64,000 bases of DNA, from NCBI RefSeq assembly GCF_003641145.1, contig NZ_CP032744.1, forward strand, positions 2,790,001 through 2,854,000, written 5' to 3'. The notes below the pieces were generated by a model, which worked only from the letters and a program-made list of their open reading frames with translations, did not search any database and had not been told where the DNA came from. The position numbers and the translations under genes are program-made. Positions within the stretch are counted from its first letter, which is position 1; each line of letters opens with the position of its first letter. The DNA comes from Lactiplantibacillus paraplantarum. Its GTDB lineage: Bacteria; Bacillota; Bacilli; Lactobacillales; Lactobacillaceae. Shown in pieces: positions 27,895 to 38,551 of this stretch.

Positions 27895-29055
27895 TTAATT
27901 TATCATATTCGATTGTTTTTTTGTTAATGGCTGATCATGTTTTACTGGCAAATGAATGACAAAGCTCGTCTGCTCATCATCACTTTGGGCATAAATGTAG
28001 CCACCGTGATGCTCAACGATACTTTGTGCGATAGCCAAGCCCAGTCCTGACCCACCAGTCGCCTTAGAACGTGATTCTTCGACCCGGTAAAACCGTTCAA
28101 ATAAACGACTCAATGATTCAGCCGGAATCCGCTGACCATCATTGGTCACATGAATCACAACTTCTTCACCACGTTGCTCGGCTTGTAACACCACGTTTTT
28201 CGCTCCAGTACCATACTTAAACGCATTAGTGATTAGATTACTGAAGACTCGCCCCAGCTTTTCTGCATCCGCTTCAATATAAATCGGCTGCGAGCCACTC
28301 TCCACTTCAATCTTCAAATGCTTTTTATTAGCTTCTAATTCAAAACTAGCTGCTAATTGTTCGAGCATCGCCGTCAAGTTCAATCGATTAATGGCTAATG
28401 GTGTCTCAGTCTGACGTGACTTTGTATACTCAAACAGGTCTTCAACGAGTGACTTCATTTGGGTCGCCTTCAAATAGGCAATGTGTGCATACTTGACCAA
28501 GTCTTCTTCTGACTGGTACTGCTGATTCTCAATTAAACCTAAATACCCGATAATCGAGGTCAATGGCGTGCGGATATCATGACTCACATTCGTGATCAAC
28601 GCATCCTTAGAACGTTCGATTTCCCGTTCCTCGTCCATTGAGTGGATGGCCGAATCCACTAAGGCGTTAACACTTTCAACGACCCGTTGCGTATCGCCAG
28701 TCAGATTAAAGTCAATTCGATGGTCAAAATGCCCCGCGGCAATATAATGCAACTCACTAATAATATGCCGCAACTGCATTTGTTTATAGCGCCGAATCAA
28801 CCGCCAATATAATACAAAGCCATCCGCAATAAGCATCAGTCCGATAAAGATATTTTCATAGCTCCACAGCTGATAATTATTAGGACCAATCGTAATTGAG
28901 CGTTTGATTTGAAAAATACCGCTCTGCAAGCCTGGATTATGGGCAATCGTACTGTTGATCAGTACAACGATCGACAAGTTTAAAAGGAGTAGCAAAATCA
29001 CCGTCACTACCCCTTCAAAAAACAATTCACTTTTTTCGCGTCCCGTTAATTTCAA
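27895..29055 (-). CDS. Sensor histidine kinase
   Basis: The 386-residue protein has two membrane helices (about 13-34 and 70-86) with a short extracellular loop, then a HAMP-like segment. The dimerisation box is NVSHDIRTPLTS (phosphoacceptor His159) and the ATPase domain has N-box NLITNAFKYG, DGQRIP, and GGSGLGLAIA. VanS/PhoR-like architecture. It starts 16 bases after the response regulator and is followed by dacA, suggesting it senses the cell wall, which is inferred from context. Confidence 0.92.
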   Translation of the reverse strand: MKLTGREKSELFFEGVVTVILLLLLNLSIVVLINSTIAHNPGLQSGIFQIKRSITIGPNNYQLWSYENIFIGLMLIADGFVLYWRLIRRYKQMQLRHIISELHYIAAGHFDHRIDFNLTGDTQRVVESVNALVDSAIHSMDEEREIERSKDALITNVSHDIRTPLTSIIGYLGLIENQQYQSEEDLVKYAHIAYLKATQMKSLVEDLFEYTKSRQTETPLAINRLNLTAMLEQLAASFELEANKKHLKIEVESGSQPIYIEADAEKLGRVFSNLITNAFKYGTGAKNVVLQAEQRGEEVVIHVTNDGQRIPAESLSRLFERFYRVEESRSKATGGSGLGLAIAQSIVEHHGGYIYAQSDDEQTSFVIHLPVKHDQPLTKKQSNMIN

Positions 29056-29071
29056 AAGCTAGCCCTCACTT

Positions 29072-29761
29072 TTAACGCGATTCAATCTTATAACCAACGC
29101 CCCAAACAGTCTGAATAACCTTTTCACCATCCGTGGCTTCTTCGATTTTATCCCGTAAATGACTCACGTGCACCATCACGGTCTTGGCCGAGACGATACT
29201 TTCTTGTTGCCAAACTCGTTCAAAAATATCATCAGCTGAAAAGACCCGGTTAGGATGACTCGCGAGCAGGTACAAAATACCGAACTCTAACGCGGTTAAT
29301 TGAATATCCTTACCAGTCAACGTCTTCACTTCATGTGAATCCTTATTGATTGTTAGTGGTCCAATGTCCAACACATCTGGTTCCGTGGTGGTCACATTAT
29401 TTTCAGAACGCCGTAATAATGACTTGACCCGTGCCATAATTTCTAACGGATTAAATGGCTTGGTGACGTAATCATCAGCGCCGGTAATTAATCCTTGAAT
29501 CTTGTCCATATCGCCCGTTTTTGCAGACAAGACTAAGATTGGCAGTTGTGAATCTTTCCGAACTTCCTTAATTACTTCAATCCCATCCATTTCAGGCATC
29601 ATGATGTCCAAGATCATTAATGCGATGTCCGGGTTAGTATTTAATTTAGTTAGGGCTTCGCGTCCATTATAAGCGCTAATTGGTTCGTAACCTTCGTTTT
29701 TTATATAAATTTCTAATAGTTGTGCAATTTCTTTGTCGTCATCGACTACTAAAATTTTCAT
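29072..29761 (-). CDS. OmpR-family response regulator
   Basis: The 229-residue protein has a receiver domain (acidic pocket DDD at 7-9, phosphoacceptor Asp52 in LDIMMPEMDG, Lys in YVTKPF) and an OmpR/PhoB winged helix (about 130-229: TALEFGILYLLASHPN, SAKTVMVHVSHLRDKI, TVWGVGYK). ATG 29761 is clearly right, with AAGGAG 9 bases upstream; the frame is open 33 bases further. First gene of the regulator-kinase-dacA group. Confidence 0.95.
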   Translation of the reverse strand: MKILVVDDDKEIAQLLEIYIKNEGYEPISAYNGREALTKLNTNPDIALMILDIMMPEMDGIEVIKEVRKDSQLPILVLSAKTGDMDKIQGLITGADDYVTKPFNPLEIMARVKSLLRRSENNVTTTEPDVLDIGPLTINKDSHEVKTLTGKDIQLTALEFGILYLLASHPNRVFSADDIFERVWQQESIVSAKTVMVHVSHLRDKIEEATDGEKVIQTVWGVGYKIESR

Positions 29762-30138
29762 AGTGTTTTTCTCCTTAAATAATTCTGTTCTCATTTTACC
29801 AAAAAAACGAGTTGACTTGGCAGTTAACCACTGATTTTAGGGAAAACGCAACTATTCCCCACCACCATCGTCATTACGATAAACCAGTAATGACGTATAA
29901 TAGCCGCCTATTAATTATTTTGAACCGTACGTATGACTTGTGACACGTTTAATAAGTCCATCATAGCGCAACTAGGTCTTAGTACCTAACGAAAACGCGT
30001 ATCTTAACTCAATGTGAGCTAAGATACGCGTCGATAACCAATTATGATATTCGTCATTCAGTCAATTTGTCATACTTTATGGGTTCTTACTACTCCAACT
30101 ACCAGATAGCCTCGAAATCAATCGTGTCGGTCTAGTCG
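29762..30138. other. Gene-free region with two stem-loops
   Basis: It contains the promoter region of the two-component operon and a hairpin CGTCATTAC/GTAATGACG at 29869-29895. The stem at 29995-30031 is probably the prsA terminator. No gene is seen. Confidence 0.6.
29995..30031 (-). terminator. Probable prsA terminator
   Basis: A 12 bp perfect stem (ACGCGTATCTTA / TAAGATACGCGT) followed on the minus strand by TTTTCGTT, about 110 bases after the prsA stop. Confidence 0.65.
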
Positions 30139-31065
30139 TTACGCATTCTTGGCGGTCAAATAATTGCTGAAAGCTGGTACAAAATGTGTATCAACCACCT
30201 TAACGTGCGCCGTTTTAAAAAGTGAACGAATTGTAGCAACTTGCACCTGCTTATCCGTCATTCGTTGTTGTTGCAGTTGCGCTCGCAAATAATTTGCCAC
30301 GGTAACGCGCTTGCCATCATCGTTAGTTACGGTAGCAGCTTTAGATTGCCGACTTATAACTTTAATGATCTCATAGGTTGGCTGGCCTTCCGTATCAGTA
30401 GTTGCAACTGCCTTTACCGGTTTCGTGACGTGGTGACCTACTTGCAATTTAGCAGTTGCCTGCACGACTGCTGGCGCCAAAGCTTGAGTATAGCTGTCAA
30501 ACGGCGCTAACCTTCCAGCAGTGGTGTGTAACTGCCGATTGTGCGCATATTTTTTCACTTGCGAATCAAAGCTGGCACCGGCATTCAGGTCAGCAATAAT
30601 TTTTTGAGCCTGCTTCTCATTAGTTGTTGCAATATGTTGAACCGTCGTCATCGGCATGTAAGCTGTGCGAGCCTTTTTGAGCTGTGCTTTAGTCACCGGA
30701 TATTTAGCAGTAATCGCTTTTTCCAGCAATAAATTAGCTTTGATTTGCGTCTTTAAGTGCGCTTCGGTTAGTTGATTGCGCGCTAAGATGGCGTGATAAT
30801 TTGCCCCGGCCTGCCGTTTGAACGCTTTTAGTTTAGCCGTCACCGCAGCTTGTGAGACATGATAACGTTGATTGAGCACTTTGTTCAGCGTCAGTTCCTG
30901 AACTGCCTGCTGCGTCGGTGCTTGATCCTCAATCTGCTTGAACACTTCCGTTTGCGTCACACTACCAGCGTCTGACTTCACTAATGTATTAGCCTTGGCT
31001 TGGCACCCCGACAAAATGACCGCCAGCGCTAAACTGGCGCCGATACCTACTAACCGATACTTCAT
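30139..31065 (-). CDS. prsA: PrsA foldase, parvulin-type peptidyl-prolyl isomerase lipoprotein
   Basis: The 308-residue lipoprotein acts outside the membrane to fold secreted proteins. The signal peptide ends in the lipobox ILSGC (lipidated Cys21). The central parvulin domain (about 140-240) starts TTVQHIATTNEKQAQKIIADL and includes GRLAPFDS and the YEIIKV strand. The flanking N and C regions are helical, as in PrsA/SurA-type chaperones. Transcribed alone. Confidence 0.92.
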   Translation of the reverse strand: MKYRLVGIGASLALAVILSGCQAKANTLVKSDAGSVTQTEVFKQIEDQAPTQQAVQELTLNKVLNQRYHVSQAAVTAKLKAFKRQAGANYHAILARNQLTEAHLKTQIKANLLLEKAITAKYPVTKAQLKKARTAYMPMTTVQHIATTNEKQAQKIIADLNAGASFDSQVKKYAHNRQLHTTAGRLAPFDSYTQALAPAVVQATAKLQVGHHVTKPVKAVATTDTEGQPTYEIIKVISRQSKAATVTNDDGKRVTVANYLRAQLQQQRMTDKQVQVATIRSLFKTAHVKVVDTHFVPAFSNYLTAKNA

Positions 31066-31248
31066 GATATAAATAGCCCCTTCCCTTAAACAGTTAGTAC
31101 TACGATATCATTAAATTTCTAATAGATTTAATAAGTAACATAATCGTATTCAAAACCAGTATAGGCGTTGTAATCAGCCCAGCAAATAACGGTCAATCTA
31201 CCTAAACGTTAAGTTCACCCATCTCGTCCCCATCAACACGATGCCACA

Positions 31249-31283
31249 AAAAAACGTCGAACCCAAGGACAGGTTCAACGCTT
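31249..31283 (-). terminator. guaB terminator
   Basis: Imperfect stem CGTTGAACC / GGGTTCGACG followed by a run of seven T on the minus strand, about 60 bases after the guaB stop. Confidence 0.75.
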
Positions 31284-31343
31284 ACTTGACAATTATGATT
31301 AGACCAGATACCAATGGCTAGTCACGCTATTGGTACGGTCAGT

Positions 31344-32501
<1,158 letters not shown>

Positions 32502-32751
32502 TTAGCTCCTTATGTTTTTATTTTTATCTGTAAAGGTAACAAAACATCGCGATAAATGCAAGGGGTTACGCCGATTTTCAGGAAGTTCTTATTTTCAGAG
32601 TGTGAAGTCCAACCGGGTTGTGGGTGAGGATTAGCGTAGGCGTGTTGCTAGCTAGGTGGTCCTCAACATGTCTGGGCTAACCGGAAGCCTCAGGTCGGCC
32701 TGAGCACGTCGCGCCCCTTGCACTTGCGAATTAAGCTATAGCCGCGAGCAC

Positions 32752-32795
32752 GGCTGATCCCCGCCAGTTGACAGGTCAACTGGCGGGGATCAGCC
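32752..32795. repeat. 21 bp perfect inverted repeat with 2-base loop
   Basis: Arms 32752-32772 and 32775-32795 are exact complements (starting GGCTGATCCCCGCC) around AG. There is no T-run, so it is not a standard terminator. Confidence 0.9.
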
Positions 32796-32817
32796 ATTCA
32801 CAACTAGTAGAGAACAA

Positions 32818-32851
32818 AAAGACAAGCTGACTTAACATCAACTTGTCTTTC
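32818..32851 (-). terminator. Terminator of the rsmG-to-DUF1129 cluster
   Basis: Stem AAAGACAAG-TGA / TCA-CTTGTCTTT followed on the minus strand by TTTTGTTC, directly after the DUF1129 gene stop. Confidence 0.75.
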
Positions 32852-32860
32852 AATCCGAAC

Positions 32861-33586
32861 CTAAAACATGCTCGTCGTAATATTAAAGCGCCGCTTCAGC
32901 CACATCCGGGCGAAGAAGACAACGACCGCAATAATCAAGTACGCAATTCCTGGTAAGACAGGGTTTAATGGTCCTTGAATCATTGACATCGTGGTAAAGA
33001 CTAACATCCAGACAATGATGGCCAATACAGACCACAAAATCTTTTTCCACAATGAAACTTTCTTGCCGTCTTTAGCAGGCATCAAGTACTCGAACAGCTT
33101 AGCAACCCCTAAACCACCGATAGCCGACGTAATCAAAATAGCTGTGATCCCATTGGCACCAGCCGAATTCTTAGTAGCATTCGTCCCGATAAAGCCCATG
33201 ATCCCGTACATTAAGCAGAAAATCATGAATAACATCAGACCATTATCCAAGGCCGTAACCCAATAGTTCGCTTTTTGGCGTTCGACAGGAGTCTTCTTCG
33301 GATTAACAATTTCTTCGGTCCGTTCTTGAACCGTCCCATATAATTGACGGGCGGTAGTCCCACGACCTTGTTCTGCTAATAACGTAGTCGTCATTTCGTT
33401 AAGCACTGCCGTTTTCTTTTCAGCAGTTAATGACGTTCCATCAAGTGACTTGCGCATTTGCCGCATGTATTCGGCATTGCGCTTCGTTAATTCGGTCGCC
33501 TCTTGAATGGGCCGTTCTGCAACTTTGGCCTGTTTTGCACCAGCCGCTGCGTTTCTGGGTGTCTTTGAAGTCTCACTTTCACTCAC
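32861..33586 (-). CDS. DUF1129 family membrane protein
   Basis: The 241-residue protein has a basic, Ala-rich N terminus and a helical DUF1129-type region (about 30-100: TKRNAEYMRQMRKSLDG ... ERTEEIVNPKK). Four hydrophobic segments and a basic tail follow. Function is unknown; the gene is regularly found after ychF in lactobacilli. It lies 21 bases after the ychF stop and ends the operon. Confidence 0.82.
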   Translation of the reverse strand: MSESETSKTPRNAAAGAKQAKVAERPIQEATELTKRNAEYMRQMRKSLDGTSLTAEKKTAVLNEMTTTLLAEQGRGTTARQLYGTVQERTEEIVNPKKTPVERQKANYWVTALDNGLMLFMIFCLMYGIMGFIGTNATKNSAGANGITAILITSAIGGLGVAKLFEYLMPAKDGKKVSLWKKILWSVLAIIVWMLVFTTMSMIQGPLNPVLPGIAYLIIAVVVFFARMWLKRRFNITTSMF

Positions 33587-33607
33587 TATACAAATTCTCC
33601 TTTCGCC

Positions 33608-34708
33608 CTAAACGTTGAAGCGGAATTCAACAATGTCACCATCTTGCATGACATAGTCTTTACCTTCCAAACGGAGCTTACCATTTTCTTTAACTTTAGC
33701 TTCTGAACCAGCTTCGTCCAATGCATCATAAGACATTACTTCAACCCGAATAAAGCCACGTTCAAAATCAGAGTGAATAATTCCGGCAGCTTGAGGCGCC
33801 TTAGTGCCGCGTCTAAACGTCCACGCCCGGGTTTCCTTACCACCAGCCGTGAAGAAGGTTTCAAGGCCTAAGAGCTTATAAGAAGCCCGAATCAGCTTAT
33901 TCAAACCAGGTTCTTCAACGCCTTCAGCTGCTAAGAAGTCCGCCTTATCATCATCATCTAATTCGGCAATTTCTTCTTCAGTTTCGGCCGCAACACCAAT
34001 GGCTTGCGCGCCTTCTTGCTTCGCATAGTCCGCAACAACTTGAAAATACTTCGAGTTTTCTGGTTCAGCCATGTCATCTTCGGCAATATTAGCGACATAC
34101 AGCACCGGTTTTGACGTCAACAAGAATAAGCCCTTGACGATTTGTTGATCATCATCATTGAATTCTAGCGAGCGCACTGGTTTACCAGCTTCAAGGGCAG
34201 GCTTGATCTTTTCTAAGACAGCTAATTCAGCTTTAGCTTCCTTATCACTACCCTTGGCAGCTCGTTGTACTTTGGCCAAACGCTTGTCAACAGCTTCTAA
34301 GTCAGCCAAACTCAACTCTAAATTAATCGTCTCGATATCGTCTTGCGGATCGACTTTCCCCGTTACGTGGGTGATATTATCATCATCAAAAGCTCGGACC
34401 ACGTGCACGATAGCATCAACTTGGCGGATATTTTCAAGGAACTTGTTACCAAGTCCTTCACCCTTACTAGCACCCTTGACGATCCCAGCAATATCTGTGA
34501 ATTCAAAAGTCGTTGGCACGACCTTCTTTGCGGGAATAAGTTCTTGAATCCGGTCTAGTCGTTTATCGGGAACTTCAACCATCCCCACGTTTGGATCAAT
34601 CGTCGCAAATGGATAATTGGCCATTTCGGCGCCGGCCTTCGTAATCGCGTTAAATAATGTGGATTTACCAACGTTTGGTAACCCAACGATACCTGCTGTA
34701 AGTGCCAT
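33608..34708 (-). CDS. ychF: Redox-regulated ATPase/GTPase YchF (Obg family)
   Basis: The 366-residue protein has the G1 motif GLPNVGKST (8-16), the switch region FTDIAGIVKGASKGEGLGNKFLENIRQVD, and a C-terminal TGS domain (about 280-364, ending VMQDGDIVEFRFNV). YchF/OLA1 proteins hydrolyse ATP in preference to GTP, bind ribosomes and affect stress and translation. Normal length. Part of the partition-cluster operon. Confidence 0.96.
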   Translation of the reverse strand: MALTAGIVGLPNVGKSTLFNAITKAGAEMANYPFATIDPNVGMVEVPDKRLDRIQELIPAKKVVPTTFEFTDIAGIVKGASKGEGLGNKFLENIRQVDAIVHVVRAFDDDNITHVTGKVDPQDDIETINLELSLADLEAVDKRLAKVQRAAKGSDKEAKAELAVLEKIKPALEAGKPVRSLEFNDDDQQIVKGLFLLTSKPVLYVANIAEDDMAEPENSKYFQVVADYAKQEGAQAIGVAAETEEEIAELDDDDKADFLAAEGVEEPGLNKLIRASYKLLGLETFFTAGGKETRAWTFRRGTKAPQAAGIIHSDFERGFIRVEVMSYDALDEAGSEAKVKENGKLRLEGKDYVMQDGDIVEFRFNV

Positions 34709-34737
34709 ATCGGTTATTCACTCTTCCTTTTTAATAA

Positions 34738-34935
34738 TTAAGCTTGATCGGCTTTGCTTTCTAATACTTTTTTGAGCTTTTTGTTGAATTCGCGACGCGG
34801 CATCATGACCACGTGACCACATCCCGTACATTTAATCTTAATGTCAGCGCCCATTCGGGTAATTTCCCAACGATTAACACCACACGGATGTGCCTTTTTC
34901 ATCTCGACAATATCACCTAAATCATACATGCGCAA
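34738..34935 (-). CDS. DUF951 family small zinc-binding-like protein
   Basis: A 65-residue protein starting MYDLGDIVEMKKAHPCGVNRWEITRMGADIKIKC is not quoted further; the pattern HPCG...KCTGCG suggests a small metal site. An in-frame ATG two codons into the frame (34929) could be the real start. The family is widely conserved next to ychF and parB in Firmicutes and has a nucleic-acid-binding-like fold; function is not established. Spaced 29 bases before ychF. Confidence 0.85.
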   Translation of the reverse strand: MRMYDLGDIVEMKKAHPCGVNRWEITRMGADIKIKCTGCGHVVMMPRREFNKKLKKVLESKADQA

Positions 34936-34953
34936 CGCCCCTTTATAAATTAA

Positions 34954-35844
34954 TTAATTTAAATCAATGCTGAGAATTTCTAAAATCCGCGTCAAATCTT
35001 CATTTGATAAGTACGGAATCTCAATTTTCCCTTGATCAGCCTTATTCGTCTTAGCTTGGATTGAAACCGCTGTTCCAAATTTTTCTTGTAATTGTTCCTC
35101 ACTTGCACGAATATAGGGCGACTTCTTAGCCACAACTTTTTTAGTAGGTTGCTTCGCTTCACCATTGTAACGCGCCACAATTTGTTCCAACTGACGAACC
35201 GTCAAGTTATCCTTAACGACCCGCTTTGCCAAGGGAGCCAATTTGGACTTATCCTTCAAAGACAATAATGTCCGAGCCTGCCCCATTGAAAGTTGACCTT
35301 TTTGAATATATTGCTTTACGCCATCTGGTAAGCCTAACAACCGTAAATAGTTCGCAATGTATGGCCGACTCTTACCTAGCCGCTTCGAGACTTCCGCTTG
35401 TGTTAGCTTCAGCTTCTTCATCAGCGAATTATAAGCTTCAGCTTCTTCTAGCGGTGTCAAATCTTCTCGCTGCAAGTTTTCGAGAACGGCCACTTCCATC
35501 ATCTGTTCTTCAGTGACATCCCGAACAATTGCTGGAATCGTTATTTGATGGGCCAACTTAGACGCCCGAAAACGGCGCTCACCAGCAATAATTTCATATT
35601 TATTCAACTCGGCATCGGGCTGCCGCACAATGATTGGTTGGAAGACCCCCGACTTTTCAATCGAACTGGCAAGTTCCTTAAGTGCAGTTTGGTCAAATGT
35701 CCGCCGTGGTTGGTATGGATTAGCATGGATATCTTGAAGATCGAGATCAACCACAGTCTCTTCACTAGCTGGTTCGTTAACATCGGCAAACAGGGCACCA
35801 ATACCGCGTCCCAGCGCCTTATTATCTTTATCTTTACTTGCCAT
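34954..35844 (-). CDS. parB: Chromosome partitioning protein ParB (Spo0J)
   Basis: A 296-residue CTP-dependent DNA clamp that loads at parS and spreads. It has the N-terminal LGRGIGALF motif for ParA, the CTPase motif GERRFRA and ENLQREDL box, and the helix-turn-helix TQAEVSKRLGKSRPYIANYLRLL. A C-terminal dimerisation domain follows a basic linker. Its start overlaps the soj end by 11 bases. A close paralogue, noc, lies upstream. Confidence 0.95.
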   Translation of the reverse strand: MASKDKDNKALGRGIGALFADVNEPASEETVVDLDLQDIHANPYQPRRTFDQTALKELASSIEKSGVFQPIIVRQPDAELNKYEIIAGERRFRASKLAHQITIPAIVRDVTEEQMMEVAVLENLQREDLTPLEEAEAYNSLMKKLKLTQAEVSKRLGKSRPYIANYLRLLGLPDGVKQYIQKGQLSMGQARTLLSLKDKSKLAPLAKRVVKDNLTVRQLEQIVARYNGEAKQPTKKVVAKKSPYIRASEEQLQEKFGTAVSIQAKTNKADQGKIEIPYLSNEDLTRILEILSIDLN

Positions 35845-36601
35845 GAGCGGCCAACACTTCCTTTGCTAGAGCTAAGTATACTTGTGCACCCTTTGAACGA
35901 GCATCGTAATCTACAATTGATAGACCGTGACTAGGCGCTTCAGACAACCGCACATTGCGGGGAATAATTGTCTTGTAGACAGCCTCCTTGAAATATTTAC
36001 GCACTTCTTCGTTAACTTGTGCGCCAAGATTCGTACGGGCATCATACATGGTCAGTAGCACGCCTTCAATTCGCAACTGTTTATTAAAATGTTTTTGGAC
36101 AAGCTTGATTGTATTTAATAACTGACTCAACCCTTCCAACGCGTAGTACTCACTTTGGACTGGAATTAAAATCGAATCACAAGCCGTAAACGCATTAATG
36201 GTCAGCAAGCCTAACGACGGTGGACAATCGATCAAAATATAATCATAATCATCCTTCACATCATCGATGGCATCACGTAAGCGGGTCTCACGTGCCATCA
36301 TCGGTGTCAGTTCGATTTCCGCTCCAGAAAGTTGAATTGTAGCCGGAACAATATCTAAGCCCTTATGACTCGTTGGGATAATGGTTTCTTTAATGGGAAC
36401 GTCATTGATTAAAACGTCATAAATTTCACGTTCGATGGTCGACTTTTGAACCCCTAAACCACTGGTCGCATTCCCTTGCGCATCCGTATCAATTAATAAA
36501 ACTTTTTGGCCTAATTCGACCAGACTAGCCCCGAGATTAATACTCGTGGTCGTCTTGCCAACGCCACCTTTTTGGTTAGCAAGTGCAATTACGGTTCCCA
36601 T
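35834..36601 (-). CDS. soj: Chromosome partitioning ATPase ParA (Soj)
   Basis: A 255-residue deviant Walker ATPase: KGGVGKTT near residues 11-18 with the signature lysine, DTDAQGNATSGLG, and DCPPSLGLL. With ParB it drives origin segregation and, in Bacillus, regulates DnaA. Starts 2 bases after the noc stop and overlaps parB, so translation is coupled. Confidence 0.96.
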   Translation of the reverse strand: MGTVIALANQKGGVGKTTTSINLGASLVELGQKVLLIDTDAQGNATSGLGVQKSTIEREIYDVLINDVPIKETIIPTSHKGLDIVPATIQLSGAEIELTPMMARETRLRDAIDDVKDDYDYILIDCPPSLGLLTINAFTACDSILIPVQSEYYALEGLSQLLNTIKLVQKHFNKQLRIEGVLLTMYDARTNLGAQVNEEVRKYFKEAVYKTIIPRNVRLSEAPSHGLSIVDYDARSKGAQVYLALAKEVLAAHGK

Positions 36602-36603
36602 AA

Positions 36604-37455
36604 TTATTGATCACCCCTTGGTTGTTTTTTTGGAATCTCAATCGTAATCCGATAGCCATCATCCGTATTTTCTTCGTGGGTCTTTACGGGTAAGCCGGCA
36701 TCGGTCACCATCTTAATTGATTTTTTGATCGTATTCACAGCAATTCGCGTATCACCGGTCAACCCCCGTGCACGTTTGCGTTTGGGCTTCGGCGGCGTTT
36801 GGGTCTTCGCCACTAGCTGTTCTGTTTCTTTGACCGTTAATTGATCAGCAAGCACCTGTTTTAAGATTGCTTCCTGCTGGTCAACAGCCAAATTGAGTAA
36901 CGCCCGACCATGCCGTTCACTAATCTGACGTTGAAGCAACGCCGTTTGAACTGGCTGAGCTAACTTCAGTAATCGCAACTTATTCGCTACTAACGACTGA
37001 CTTTTCCCCAATTCCTTAGCTAATGCCGATTGCGTTAACTGGTTGAGCTCCATCAATTCTTGATAGGCCCGAGCCTCTTCAATCGCCGTTAAATCTTGTC
37101 GCTGCAAATTCTCAATCAACGCCATCGAAGCCGTCTCACCATCGTCCATCTTTTGAATAATCGCGGGCACGTCCGCCCAGTGCAGTGAGGAGATGGCCCG
37201 AAAACGCCGTTCACCAGCAATAATCTCGTATTTCTGTGGTTCATATTCCCGTAAGACGATTGGCTGCAACAGGCCATGATCTGCGATGGTGGCCGCTAGT
37301 TCAGCAATGCCAGCCTCGTCAAAGACTTGTCGGGGTTGAAACCGATTGGGAATAATAGCAGTGACCGGAATACGGACAATTTGTTGATCCGTTGGTGCTG
37401 CAACCGGCTCGGCTTTATGCTTATCACGATTAGAACCAAATAATGAAAATGCCAT
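36604..37455 (-). CDS. noc: Nucleoid occlusion protein Noc (ParB-like)
   Basis: The 283-residue ParB paralogue begins with the hydrophobic/amphipathic MAFSLFG segment typical of Noc, which targets DNA-bound Noc to the membrane and blocks FtsZ assembly over the nucleoid. CTPase motif GERRFRA, ENLQRQDL and the helix TQSALAKELGKSQSLVANKLRLL are present. Position directly between rsmG and soj is diagnostic of noc in Firmicutes. Confidence 0.92.
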   Translation of the reverse strand: MAFSLFGSNRDKHKAEPVAAPTDQQIVRIPVTAIIPNRFQPRQVFDEAGIAELAATIADHGLLQPIVLREYEPQKYEIIAGERRFRAISSLHWADVPAIIQKMDDGETASMALIENLQRQDLTAIEEARAYQELMELNQLTQSALAKELGKSQSLVANKLRLLKLAQPVQTALLQRQISERHGRALLNLAVDQQEAILKQVLADQLTVKETEQLVAKTQTPPKPKRKRARGLTGDTRIAVNTIKKSIKMVTDAGLPVKTHEENTDDGYRITIEIPKKQPRGDQ

Positions 37456-37472
37456 TGAAATTACCTCCCACC

Positions 37473-38207
37473 TTACATTGGTGCCGTTAACGGCTGTTTG
37501 GCCGGAGTTCCCGGCTTACGTGGATAACGCTTCGGTGACGGCTTCTTCTTATCAATAACAATGATATGACGTAGATCATCGGTAACTGGCAGTGTAAAGG
37601 CCTCATCCTGAACGATTTTGCCACCTAATTGCTGAACAGCATAAGTTCCTTCGGCGGTTTCAGTGCGCGCATTAGCAGCCTTCAAGGCAATCATCTGACC
37701 GCCAATCTTAGCTAATGGTAGACATAGCTCACTTAAGACTGATAACCGTGCCACCGCGCGAGCCGTCACCACATCGTAACTTTCACGATGCACCGATTTT
37801 TTGCCAGCAAAAGTTTCAGCCCGATCATGGAATGTTTGGACACCATCTAATCCCAATTGTTGCACTAGCTCATTCAAAAAGTTGATCCGCTTGTTCAATG
37901 AATCAACAATGGTCACCTGTAATTGTGGAAACGCAATTTTCAACGGAATCGACGGGAAGCCGGCACCGGCACCAACATCACAAATCGTGAACGGCTGATC
38001 ACGTAACGCGGGAACATAAAACGCGGGCGTTAGTGAATCATAAAAATGTTTGAGATAAACTTCTGGTTCGGCCGTAATCGTCGTCAGATTAAACTGCTGA
38101 TTAGTCGTGACCAACAACTGAAAGTACGTTGCAAACTGTGCCAACTGCTTGGCTGTCAGCGCAATCCCATGTTGGGCCAACGCTTGTTTAAATTCTTCTG
38201 GATTCAT
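37473..38207 (-). CDS. rsmG: 16S rRNA (guanine527-N7)-methyltransferase RsmG
   Basis: A 244-residue SAM-dependent enzyme that methylates G527 of 16S rRNA; its loss gives low-level streptomycin resistance in several bacteria. The SAM site is [16 protein letters not shown] (about 73-88), then [13 protein letters not shown] and [13 protein letters not shown] basic Pro-rich tail ([16 protein letters not shown]) ends it. First gene of the noc-soj-parB-ychF cluster. Confidence 0.95.
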   Translation of the reverse strand: MNPEEFKQALAQHGIALTAKQLAQFATYFQLLVTTNQQFNLTTITAEPEVYLKHFYDSLTPAFYVPALRDQPFTICDVGAGAGFPSIPLKIAFPQLQVTIVDSLNKRINFLNELVQQLGLDGVQTFHDRAETFAGKKSVHRESYDVVTARAVARLSVLSELCLPLAKIGGQMIALKAANARTETAEGTYAVQQLGGKIVQDEAFTLPVTDDLRHIIVIDKKKPSPKRYPRKPGTPAKQPLTAPM

Positions 38208-38551
38208 TAGTAATAGCTCTCCTTAAAAGGGTCACATTCGTCCTCTTTTTGTGAAACAACTCAATGTTTCACGTCACCTCATAACTTTAACGTAAATAGC
38301 ACTTAAAATCAATGCTCAGCCCCAATGATAAAATCGTAATAATCCTTGAAAAGTCTACCTTTCCGGCTATTGTTGTCCGCATGTTAGTTATCAATTTTTC
38401 TGATTACAACTACGCGTCAATTTTGAACTTAGTACTACTAAAAGATTCCTTCAGCATACGTTTTAACTTCATTGTATTGGATCATAAAAAAAGAGGCCAG
38501 CCGAATAGCTGACACTCTTACATTTAATTCAAGATAATATTATATCGTCGT
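38208..38551. other. Gene-free region upstream of rsmG
   Basis: It contains the rsmG promoter region, the parS-like half-sites at 38251-38274, a weakly coding-looking AT-rich stretch, and the nupC terminator near 38487-38518 (TCAGC/GCTGG with a T7 run on the minus strand). No gene is accepted. Confidence 0.55.
38251..38274. promoter_or_regulatory. Split parS-like half-sites
   Basis: GTGAAACA (38251-38258) and TGTTTCACGT (38265-38274) equal the right and left parts of the 16 bp parS consensus TGTTTCACGTGAAACA, but in reversed order with a 6-base spacer. Neither is a full site. Confidence 0.35.

Noticed and set aside
38251..38274. A full parS site
   Set aside because: Only half-sites in reversed order are present; no 16 bp match was found in the region.
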